Source: Bufo bufo
Lineage: Eukaryota; Chordata; Amphibia; Anura; Bufonidae
DNA length: 64,000 nt
Assembly: GCF_905171765.1 (NCBI RefSeq)
Contig: NC_053389.1
Coordinates: 214,154,624 to 214,218,623 of the forward strand
Direction: 5' to 3'
This document shows positions 31,750 to 40,306 of the stretch, in pieces (the stretch's first letter is position 1; each line of letters opens with the position of its first letter). The notes beneath the pieces are model-generated. The model was not told where the DNA came from. It saw nothing but the letters and a program-made list of their open reading frames with translations, and made no database searches. The position numbers and the translations under genes were made by a program.

Positions 31750-31761
31750 GGTGGATTATAA
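31750..31761 (-). promoter_or_regulatory. Primer-binding site, self-priming type
   Basis: Directly next to the 5' LTR the element strand reads TTATAATCCACC. There is no TGG start of a tRNA-complementary site. Instead its ten bases TATAATCCAC are the exact complement of GTGGATTATA in the LTR (plus-strand position 32214-32223), just where the transcript should begin. This is the arrangement known from Tf1 and sushi elements, which prime from their own RNA 5' end. Confidence 0.7.
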
Positions 31762-32404
31762 TGTCACGGCTGTATGTGAGCAACAATAGTATACACAGTA
31801 AAAGAGCTACTGACCGGACCCAAACTAGGGAGGATAAAGGGTGACCCCTGTCCGACCCTCAAAGCTCTCCCTATGCTGCTAAAGCACATGCCCGGATCCA
31901 AATGGCGGAACGAGGCATGCCCACGTGCCTAAGACTGATGACCACTGTAACCCCTACAAAAGTGGAAGGGGCACAGCCACCGGTGCCCTACTCAGTATAT
32001 GGAGGGAACCGTGGCCACCTCAGATCCAGTCAGAAAATAATCAGGTACACAACAATGTCTGTACACTTAGCTGAAGGTGTTGCAGCCGCAGAGAAGACGG
32101 ATCCAAGGACAGCTGGCAATATCCGGAGTGCTTGCTGCAGCAGAACACAGGTCCAGTGAACTGATAGCTACAAGTGAAGATACTAAAGCAAGAGCTACAA
32201 CTGAAATGAGAACTATAATCCACGCCCTACAATAGAAGGAGGGGTGATATAAAGAGAGGGAAATCAAACGCATGAGGAACAGCTGGGAGGAAGGAAACCA
32301 AAAGTAAACAGAGCAGTGAGAACTCCTCCCAGCTCTAGTAGTGACATCATCACAGGGGTGGAGAAACAGAGCTGTGAGAACGTCCCAAAGCTCTGGTAGT
32401 GACA
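31762..32404 (-). repeat. 5' LTR of the gypsy element
   Basis: 643 bases, TGTCAC...GTGACA. It carries the promoter for the full-length RNA. Confidence 0.95.
32246..32254 (-). promoter_or_regulatory. LTR TATA box
   Basis: The element strand reads CTTTATATC. About 27-30 bases downstream lies GGGCGTGGATTATAG, the predicted transcript start and the sequence complementary to the primer-binding site. Confidence 0.65.
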
Positions 32405-32409
32405 CCTCC
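32405..32409. repeat. Right target-site duplication of the gypsy element
   Basis: CCTCC, as at 26864-26868. Confidence 0.92.
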
Positions 32410-32743
32410 AGGATAGTGTGTATGGCAACAAGATATCACAGAGAAAATCTAGTTATAGTCTCTCTAAAGCAGTGTGACTATATGGCAAACACGCCGTTAT
32501 GTGTATAGCATGTGTGGCGGTCTGGCTTATGCAAAAAGGTAGGCATGGGATGCCACACCACCAGTTTAAGTACCTGAAGAAATGGTTAAAGGGGTTGTCT
32601 CACTTCAGTAACTTGCATTTATCATGTAGAGAAAGTTAATACAAGCCACTTACTAATGTATTGTTATTATTCATATTGCTTCTTTTGCTGGCTGGATTAA
32701 TTTTTCCATTACATTATACATTGCTCGTTTCCATGGTTACCGA

Positions 32744-33967
32744 TAGGGTTGCCACCTTTTCCAACAAAAAATGCAGGCCAACTTAAGCCCCACCCCAAAG
32801 GGTCTGTGGTTGTGGGGGCTTAATACGGGGTGTTGTCTCTATTATACTGTGGCTCCCAATAATATTATTGCCCCCACTAGTGCTGCCTAGAATTAATAAT
32901 GCCCCCATTAGGGCCTCAAGTAATAGTAATGCCCCCATTAGTGCCCCCCCCAGTAATAGTAATACCACCATCTGTGCACTCCAGAATTAATGCCCCCCAT
33001 TAGTGCCCCCCAGTAAGAGTAATGGGCTCATTAGTGCACCCCAGAATTAATGTCTTTCAGGAAGAATAATGCCCCCCATTTGTGCCCCTAGGAAGAATAA
33101 TGCCCCTATTTGTTCCCCCAAGGAAAAATAATACCCCCATTAGTGCCCACCAGGAAGAATAATGCCCCCCATTAGCGCCCCCAGTTAGAAAAATGCCCCC
33201 ATTAGCGCCCCCAGTTAGAAAAATGCCCCCCATTAGCGCCCCCTGTTAGAAAAATGCCCCCCATTAGCGCCCCCAGTTTGAATAATGTCCCCATTAGTAT
33301 AATTCTGCCAGTTAGAACAATGCCCCCCATTACTGCCACCAGTTGGAATAATGCCCCCATTAGTATAATGCCCCCAGTTGGAATAATGCCTCTATTAGTA
33401 TAATGCCCCAGTTAGAAAAATGCCCCCATTAGTATAATGCCTCCAGTTGGAATAATGCCTCCATTAGTATAATGCCACAGTTAGAAAAATGCCCCCATTA
33501 GTATAATGCCTCCAGCTGGAATAATGCCCCATTAGTATAATGCCCCCAGTTGGAATAATGCCCCAAATAGTATAATGACCCCAGTTGGAATAATGCCCGA
33601 TTAGTGCCCCTTCTCTGTTTCTTCAAAAACGAGAAAAAAAAAACACTCACCTCCTACATTTTCTTGCACCGATGTGAACACTCCCTGCTGACTGGAAGCT
33701 CAGGACAGGACCTGCGCTCCAGCATGATGACGTCTCACAGTTCTTGTCCTCCAGTCAGCAGGGTGAGCAAATGGAGGAGGTAAGTGATTTTTTTTATTAA
33801 CACGGTGGGGGGGGGGGGGGTGGTAAGGTAAAGGCTGCACTAATGAGCGCTCCTCAATGGAAGTGCTCATTAGTAGCAGTCATGAAATAATGAAAAAATT
33901 CCCGGCACTGGCACGGCCATTAAAATACCAGCCTTGCTGGTGAGATATGGGCCGGGTGGCAACCCTA
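32744..33967. mobile_element. Nested element with TAGGGTTGCCACC ends
   Basis: TAGGGTTGCCACC at 32744 and GGTGGCAACCCTA at 33955-33967 are perfect 13-base inverted ends. It lies inside the TTAA element. The interior holds a degenerate minisatellite and, at 33640-33830, a partly self-complementary segment plus a poly-G run. No target copy could be fixed; superfamily unknown. Confidence 0.65.
32860..33605. repeat. Degenerate minisatellite AATAATGCCCCCATTAGT
   Basis: More than 20 irregular units of about 25-50 bases built of AATAATGCCCCCATTAGT and CCCAGTTAGAAAAA/CCAGTTGGAAT. No coding implication. Confidence 0.88.
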
Positions 33968-34536
33968 CTTACACACCACCCTTCAATCCATCAGTGGTGG
34001 TCATGCTTGCACACTATAGGAAAAAGCATCAGCCTCTCTTGTGGCCAGGACCATGGGAGCGCACATAGGTTAGTGTATAATGTGATGGAAAAATTAATCC
34101 AGCCAGCAAAGAAACCAATATAGATAATAACAATACATTAGTAAGTGGCTTGTATTACTTTCTCTACATGATAAATTCAATTTACTGAAGTGAGATAACC
34201 CCTTTAAGTACCACCTGTTTAAGTACCTTCCCTCCTCTGCAACAGCAGCCCAGGTAATGTTACTCAGGCACATGTCATGCCGGAGTTTACACACAAAGAG
34301 GAGGGGGCCATGAACTAAAGCAAATAAATGCCCATATTAAAATATACCTAATAACAAAGTTCAACAATGTACATTAATTGGCTGGATTAGATTATTCCTA
34401 TGGGACAAAATATTTGTTTGAATAAAAATGAAGTATACACATTTAAAAGTGTCTGTTTATTACAAACAAAAAGTTACCAAAAAATGATTAGATCGCCAGT
34501 AGCTAGATTCATAGAAAGCAAACAAAATTTAGTTGT

Positions 34537-34798
34537 TCATTTAAACATGGGACTTAGAGCTATTTTATCCCAATCACCCCCTCTAAGTGAACAGCGTGCC
34601 AGTTCAATGCCCTTAAATTTAACTGAACAGGCATTCTCTTCATGTTCTTCATTGACATGTTTTGCTACAAGGGTATCTATCTTATTGAGAACGTCCCCCT
34701 GATATTCCCCAATGCGACTGTGAAACTCCCTACATGTTTTCCCTACATATTGGAGGCCACATTTACAGGTGATCTGATAGATCACACCTAGTGTTAGC
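34537..34798 (-). pseudogene. PLE GIY-YIG endonuclease fragment
   Basis: The minus-strand frame carries GVIYQITCKCGLQYVGKTCR, the GIY-YIG signature of Penelope-like elements (I-Y followed by YVGKT), then the helical part to NACSVKFKGIELA and RGGDWDKI. Past 34798 (protein N-terminal side) the sequence becomes a hAT end, so the rest of the PLE is cut away. In active PLEs the domain nicks target DNA. Confidence 0.88.
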
Positions 34799-35640
34799 AA
34801 ATCAAAGCATCTGAAGTGGAATTCGATCCAAAATTTAGGAAGAGTTCGATTCACAGCCAATTCGAATTTCCACGTGCTTTGTCGTAATGAATCATTTTTT
34901 TTCCTAAAATGTCAACTACATGTCTTACAAAGTGAAAGTAAGAAGTCCAGGAATGTGAGATCACCCATAATGCCATGCAGACAGCCAATCTGCAGCTAGC
35001 CAGCGCCTGTGATGTCACAGCCCTTTAAAAGCCTCATCCCACATGGTCGCCACCATTTCACTGTGAGCTGAGCATAGGGAGAGAAGTGACAAGCGCTAGG
35101 GACAGTGTTGCTTAAAGATTTCAATTGTGTAATATTGGATAGGGAGAGTTGTAGGGAAATTTTGGGGAGTGTTTTTAAACACTGTAGGGAGAGCATAGTG
35201 TGAGCATAGGGAAAGTGCAGGGGCAGAGCACTGACTGAAATATGAAGCTGAAGGGATCCATAGGAGGCAGGGCAGATTGCATCTATCTTTGTATGGGGCA
35301 CAAATGCTATCTAATAAAACAGTATGCTCCTAACAGTGTCTATAGCTAAGCAATTCTATTAGGCCGTGATTCTCAAATTGGGTTAATAAACTTATTTTAC
35401 TGTTATAAGGGTGTACATCTTGTTTAATATATAAGCAATTCTATTAGGCCTTGATTCTCAAATAGGAATGAATAAGCTGTCTAGTTCTATTGTTATTGGG
35501 GTGTCCATCCTGTTTAATACACAAGCAATTCTATTAGGCCTTGAGTCTCAAATTGGGATGAATAGGCTGTCTTGTTCTACTGTTAGAGGGGTGTCTACAT
35601 TAATATGGAATAACTTATTTATGTTGCTGGAGCCAGTAGA
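34799..35640 (+). mobile_element. hAT-4, 5' portion
   Basis: The left end TAGTGTTAGCAAATCAAAGC is followed by the GGAATTCGATCC block, CCCATAATGCCATGCAGACA, a GTGATGTCACA stretch, a CTTTAAAAGC TATA-like site near 35030 and the AGGGACAGTG block. This is the same order of parts as in hAT-3 (36247 on), at lower identity. A minisatellite follows. The element is cut near 35640 by Rex1 sequence. Confidence 0.7.
35340..35610. repeat. About 88-bp minisatellite, three units, in hAT-4
   Basis: AGCAATTCTATTAGGCC recurs at about 35348, 35434 and 35524, each followed by TTGATTCTCAAAT and GGTGTCCATCCTGTTTAAT-like text. Confidence 0.85.
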
Positions 35641-36205
35641 AGTAGCAGCAGTAGGGGAGAAGAACAGCAGGTGGCAAAAGAGAGCAAAACAAATCCCCAA
35701 AAATTCTTCAAATATATAAATGCTAAAAAAAAAAACAAGGTCTGAGCAGGTAGTTAAATAATGGTAAAGGGGGGTTAGTCGCTGAAGATAAGGGTTACAA
35801 TTTTTTTTTTTTTAGCTCTGTATATACAAAAGAAGAGAAATGAGCTGATATCTGCGGTGCTGGGGCTGTTAGTACATTCAGTAATATACTCAATTGGCTA
35901 ACTGTAGATATGGTCCAAGATAAGTTAAATAAGGTAAATGTAAACAAGGCTCCTCATCCAGATGGATTACACCCAAGAGTGCTTAAAGAGCTCTGTTCAG
36001 TCATTGCTGTGCCCCTGTTTATAATTTTTAAAGGTTCTCTAGGTACAGTGCCAAGTGATTGGCGCAAGGCAAATGTGGTACCCATATTCAAAAAAGGATC
36101 TAGGTCCTCCACAGGTAATTGTAGACCAGTTAGTTTAACTTCTGCTGTGGGAAAAATGTTTGAACTTCTGTTGTGGGAAAAATGTTTGAAGTACTCTTAA
36201 GCATT
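35640..36205 (+). mobile_element. Rex1/CR1-like LINE fragment
   Basis: Plus-strand segment covering the region before and into the reverse transcriptase. The first 250 bases are heavily decayed. Confidence 0.8.
35910..36200 (+). pseudogene. Rex1-like reverse transcriptase, N-terminal part
   Basis: 96 codons. VNKAPHPDGLHPRVLKELC is the RT domain 1 block (family KAPGPDG; here the Gly is His). WRKANVVPIFKKGSR and NCRPVSLTS follow, then KMFELLLWEKC appears twice because of a 26-base duplication (near 36150-36190). It ends before the catalytic boxes. Confidence 0.88.
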
Positions 36206-36909
36206 ATATATTCAGGAGTATGTGACTGTAAATAATAAGTGATAACTAGAGATGAGCAAATTGAATCAGATCAAGTGGAATTCGATCCGAAGTTCAGGAA
36301 AAATTAGATTCACAATGAACGCAAATTTCCTCGCGCTTCATGGTAACGAATCACAATTTTTCCTAAAATGGCGGCTACAATGGCAGCTACACATGTGAGG
36401 ACATGGGGCAAGGAACTCTGGGAAGGCGGGCTGACCCATAATGCCATGCATGCAGCCATTCAGCAGCCAGCCAGCCCTGTGATGTCAAAGCTCTATAAAT
36501 AAGGTGGCCATCTTAGAGTCAGACATTTTCCAGTGTTCTGACTGCAGAGACAGACGTGAGAAGGCGCTAGGGACAGCAATAGGAAAAACCTCATTGTGAA
36601 TAAAAAAAAAACCCTGAAAAAACGATTTATAAGTGCAGGGAAAGGATAGGGAGGAATCATTTCACAGCATCTTAGTGCAGGGAGAGACGCCTGAAGTCAC
36701 TAGGGACAGTGCTAGAAAAACCTCATTGTGAAAAAAATGCGATTTACAAGAGCAGGGAAACATTATTTGGGGATCCAAATAGCCATTATACAGCTCTGGC
36801 ATTCCAGCAATTTGTTCTTGTTATTGAGCTGCAGGAGATATGCTGAACAGCCTTTAGTGGCTTATATCTGTGGAAAAATATATACACATTTCACTTCTGC
36901 AGTTATTTG

Positions 36910-37565
36910 TGTTGAAAGAGTTTAGTGGCCTATTTCAGTGCAAAAAGGAAAAATATATACGGATTTCACTTCTGCAGTTACGTATATGTGGTGAATGCGT
37001 TCAGTGTCCTATTTCAGTACAAAAAGGAAAAAAATATACGCACTTCACTAATGGATTTATTTGTGGTAAAAGACTTTAGTGGCCTATTTCAGTACAAAAC
37101 CAAAAATATATACACATTTCACTTCTGCAGTTATATGTGGTAAAAGCGTTCAGTGTCCTATTTCATTACCAAAAGGAAAAAAATATACACACTTCACTGT
37201 TGCATTTATTTGTGGTGAAAGACTTTAGTGGCCTATTTCAGTACAGAAAGGAAAATATATACGCACTACACTGGTGCATTTATTTCTGGCAAAAGCGTTT
37301 AGTGGCCAATTTCCGTACAGAAAGAAAAAAATATACACACTTCACTGTTGCAGTTATTTGTGGCGAAAGCGTTTAGTGGCCTATGTCAGTACAGAAAGAA
37401 AAATATATTCTCAGTTCACTTCGGCGGTTATACAGTATGTGTTGAAAGCGTTTAGTGGCCTATTTCATTGCAAAAAATATATATATTCTCAGTTCACGTC
37501 GGCGGTTATATGTGTTGAAAGCGTTTAGTGGCCTATTTTAGTACAAAAAGAAACATATATTCTCA
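36910..37565. repeat. 75-bp minisatellite of hAT-3 (first part)
   Basis: TTTAGTGGCCTATTTCAGT and variants recur at about 36921, 37000, 37075, 37149, 37223, 37298, 37372, 37451 and 37523. Each unit also has the ATATATAC...CACTTCAC block. It continues at 38515-38700 after the inserted foldback. Confidence 0.9.
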
Positions 37566-38423
37566 GTTCACATTAACATATTTTGAAAGATAGGCCCTCA
37601 ACACCTGGGATCACTCTGAATACATATTTTATTCATAAAAATCATATAATTCATATCCCTTAAAATGTAAAAATAAGACTAAAAATGATACACAATATAG
37701 GATGAAGTAAAATTCTATTCGAATTTCAGGAAAAATTTGATTCGCAACGAGTGCAAATTTCCTCGTGCTGCATGGTAACGAATCGCAATTCTTCCTAAAA
37801 TGGCGGTTACAATGGCGGCTACACGTGTGAGGACATGTGGCAAGGAACTCTGGGAAAGTGGGCTGACCCATAATGCCATGCATGCAGCCAATCAGCAGCC
37901 AGCCAGCCCTGTGATGTCAAAGCCCTATAAATACGGCGGCCATCTTAGAGTCAGACATTTTCCAGTGCTCTGACTGCAGGGACAGACGTGAGAAGACGCT
38001 AGGGACAGCAATAGGAAAAACCTCATTGTGGAAAAAAATAAAACGATTTATAAGTGCAGGGAAACGATAGGGAGGAATCATTTCACAGAATCTTAATGCA
38101 TAGAAAGACGTCTGAAGTCGCTAGGGACAGTGGTAGAAAAACCTCATTGTGAAAAAAAAAGCGATGTACAAGTGCAGGGAAACATTATTTGGCCCTATGT
38201 TGGGATATTTTTGACTAAAGTGACAGACTGACAATCGGTGATTTTTTCACTACTGAGTGACATTCCTAACCTATTTTTTGTATTATATTGTGTAATCATT
38301 TTTAGTCTTATTTTTACATTTTTAAGCGATATGAATTATGTGGTTTTTATGAATAAAATAAGTATTCAGAGTGATCCCAGGTGTTGAATGCCTATCTTTC
38401 GAAATATATTAATTTTAACACAA
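37566..38423. mobile_element. Inverted-repeat element carrying a hAT-3 5' segment
   Basis: The arms 37566-37704 and about 38280-38423 are inverted copies of about 125-140 bases (TATTCAGAGTGATCCCAGGTG and its complement are landmarks). Between them, 37705-38205 is a direct copy of the hAT-3 5' region (36270-36770), roughly 90 percent identical by eye. It lies inside the 75-bp array. Either hAT-3 inserted into this element or the element captured the segment. Confidence 0.7.
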
Positions 38424-38514
38424 GGTGATTGGGTGAATCATAACAATAGTGCACCTACTTCATATCAGTAAACGGGAGAGCCACCTTGATATATTTATTA
38501 GTAACCAAGCACAT

Positions 38515-38700
38515 ATTCTCAGTTCACGTCGGCGGTTATATGTGTGTTTAGTGGCATTTAGTGGCTTATTTCAGTACAAAAAGAAACATATATTCTCAGT
38601 TCACGTCGGCGATTATATGTGTTGAAAGCATTTAGAGGCCTATTTCAGTACAAAAAGAAAAATGTATTCTCAGTTCACATTATCGGTTATATATATTGAA
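38515..38700. repeat. 75-bp minisatellite of hAT-3 (second part)
   Basis: Two to three more units (ATATTCTCAGTTCACGTCGG, GTGTTGAAAGC) directly before the BED-finger frame. Confidence 0.85.
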
Positions 38701-38703
38701 AGC

Positions 38704-39774
38704 ATGGCTGGGAGTCAGCAGGGTGGCAGCAGTGGGAGGTTGGGAGCCAAACGTGCCCGGGGTAGACCTCCTGCTTCACAGCAGCCTACCTGCCCGGGAA
38801 GTAGTGGTGCAGGGGTTCACGGAAGCAGAGGCGGTAGCAGTCAGTCAGTGTGGACTGTTGGGGAGAAAATTACCTACTCGGCAGTGTGGCAGATTTTTGT
38901 TAAGCCGCCGAAGGAGGCTAACATGGCCATATGTAGAATATGTCGGCAGAAAGTGAAGCGTGGCCAGGGTGCCAATGCTGGCACTGCAGCCCTGCGTCAA
39001 CATATGCAGCGTCACCATCTGTGGTATTCTGATCCTGCTGCTGCTACTGCCATCTCCACACTATGTCACCTTGCCACTCTGTGGTATCCTCCTAATGCTG
39101 CTGCTACTACCGTCTCCACGCTATTTCACCTTGCCACTCTGTGGTATCCTGATGATCCTGCTGCTGCTGCTGCTGCTACTGCCATCTCCACACTATGTCA
39201 CCTTGCCACTCTGTGGTATCCTAATGCTGCTGCTGCTACTGCCATCTCAACACTATGTCACCTTGCCTCTCTACGGTATCCTGATGCTGCTGCTACTGCC
39301 ATCTCCACACTATGTCACCTTGCCACTCTGTGGTATCCTGATGCTGCTGCTGCTACTGCCATCTCCACACATTGTCACTATGCCACTCTGTGGTATCCTC
39401 CTGATGTTGCTTCTGCTGCTACTGCCATCTCCACACTATGTCACCTTGCCACTCTGTGGTATCCTGATGCTGCTGCTTCTTCTGCCATCTCCACACTATG
39501 TCACCTTGCCACTCTGTGGTATCCTCCTGATGCTGCTGCCGTCTCCACTTCCAGACTCGGTCATTGTGCCACTCTGTGGCCTCCTCCTGATGCTGGTGCT
39601 GCCACCACCTCCACATTGTGTCATTGGGCCACTCTGTGGTCTCCTCATTCTGCTGCCAACTACAGACTCTGTCATTGTGCCACTCGGTGGCCTCCTCATG
39701 CTGCCGCCCCCTCCACACTCTGTCATTGGGTCACTCTGTGGTCTCCTTATGCTGCTGCCAACTACAGACTCTGA
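38704..39774 (+). CDS. BED zinc-finger protein part of hAT-3, running into coding minisatellite
   Basis: The start chosen is the ATG at 38704 (MAGSQQGGSSGRLGAKRARG), the first Met after the array. A Gly/Ser/Arg-rich lead of about 60 residues is followed by a BED finger: YSAVWQIF, CRICRQKVKRG (Cys pair) and LRQHMQRHH (His pair). In related transposases a Ser/Pro-rich linker and the catalytic domain come next. Here the frame instead enters the 51-bp array and reads repeats such as STLCHLATLWYPDAAA until the stop at 39774. The DNA-binding part looks intact; no nuclease domain is attached. Confidence 0.7.
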   Translation: MAGSQQGGSSGRLGAKRARGRPPASQQPTCPGSSGAGVHGSRGGSSQSVWTVGEKITYSAVWQIFVKPPKEANMAICRICRQKVKRGQGANAGTAALRQHMQRHHLWYSDPAAATAISTLCHLATLWYPPNAAATTVSTLFHLATLWYPDDPAAAAAATAISTLCHLATLWYPNAAAATAISTLCHLASLRYPDAAATAISTLCHLATLWYPDAAAATAISTHCHYATLWYPPDVASAATAISTLCHLATLWYPDAAASSAISTLCHLATLWYPPDAAAVSTSRLGHCATLWPPPDAGAATTSTLCHWATLWSPHSAANYRLCHCATRWPPHAAAPSTLCHWVTLWSPYAAANYRL

Positions 39775-40235
39775 CATTGTGCCACTCGGTGGCCTCCTCA
39801 TACTGCTGCCAACTCCAGACTCGGTCACTGTGCCATTCAGTGGCTTCCTCATACTGCTGCCAACTCCAGACTTTGTCAGTGTGCCACTCATTGGCCTCCT
39901 CATACTGCTGACACCTCCACACTTTGTCGTGGTGCTACTCTGTGGCTTCCTCATGCTGTTGCCACCTCCACAATCTCTCGTCGTCATGCTACTCTGGCCT
40001 CCTCATGCTGCTGACACCTCCACACTTTATCTTCATGCCACTCTGTGGCCTCCTCATGCTGCTGCCACCTCCACAATCTCTTGTCGTCGTGCTACCCTGT
40101 GGCCTCCTGATGCTGCCACCATCTCTAGACTTGGTCATTGTGCCACTCGGTGGCCTCCTCCTGGTGCTGCTGCTGCCACCTCTGGACTCTGTCATTGGGC
40201 CACTCTGTGGTCTCCTCATACTGCTACTATCTCAC
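39010..40235. repeat. 51-bp coding minisatellite (first part)
   Basis: About two dozen units. The later ones are exactly 51 bases (CTCCTCATACTGCTGCCAAC, TCCAGACTCGGTCATTGTGCC); earlier ones vary from about 51 to 63 by GCT expansion. Since unit length is a multiple of three, several frames on both strands remain open for hundreds of codons (426 codons at 38960-40240). The array continues at 47348. Confidence 0.9.
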
Positions 40236-40299
40236 ACTAATCGAATAAAGCTGGTAAACTTTCAACGTTTACCTGCTTTATTCGTTTAGTGTGAGATAG
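40226..40299. repeat. 74-bp palindrome at the left edge of the PLE
   Basis: CTATCTCACACTAATCGAAT is mirrored by ATTCGTTTAGTGTGAGATAG, with inner arms GGTAAAC/GTTTACC around a 7-base loop. Stem about 33 bp with a few mismatches. It lies exactly at the junction of the minisatellite and the PLE. Confidence 0.88.
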
Positions 40300-40306
40300 T
40301 TTCAGT

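Larger units (their letters stand above)
26869..32404 (-). mobile_element. Complete Ty3/gypsy chromovirus-type LTR retrotransposon
   Basis: 5536 bases, minus strand, bounded by two 643-bp LTRs (26869-27511 and 31762-32404) that begin TGTCAC and end GTGACA. The target duplication CCTCC (26864-26868, 32405-32409) is perfect. Gene order gag-protease-RT-RNase H-integrase-chromodomain places it among Ty3/gypsy chromoviruses, resembling vertebrate sushi-type elements. Only four LTR differences were found by eye, so the insertion looks recent. Two frameshifts break the long gag-pol frame. Confidence 0.96.
32590..34203. mobile_element. TTAA-flanked inverted-repeat element (piggyBac/Kolobok-type target)
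   Basis: The left arm (32590-32725) starts AAGGGGTTGTCTCACTTCAG; the right arm (34075-34203) is its complement (CTGAAGTGAGATAACCCCTT). TTAA lies outside both ends (32586-32589, 34204-34207). Arms are about 130 bases. No transposase inside; most of the interior is another nested element. Confidence 0.8.

Noticed and set aside
36870..37528. Chain of 65-84-codon frames with repeated YIHISLLQLF-like text
   Set aside because: Translations of the 75-bp minisatellite (25 codons per unit).
38960..40240. 426-codon frame of Leu-rich hydrophobic repeats resembling a multi-pass membrane protein
   Set aside because: Out of frame with the BED finger and generated by the 51-bp array. The hydrophobicity comes from CTG/CTC-rich units.
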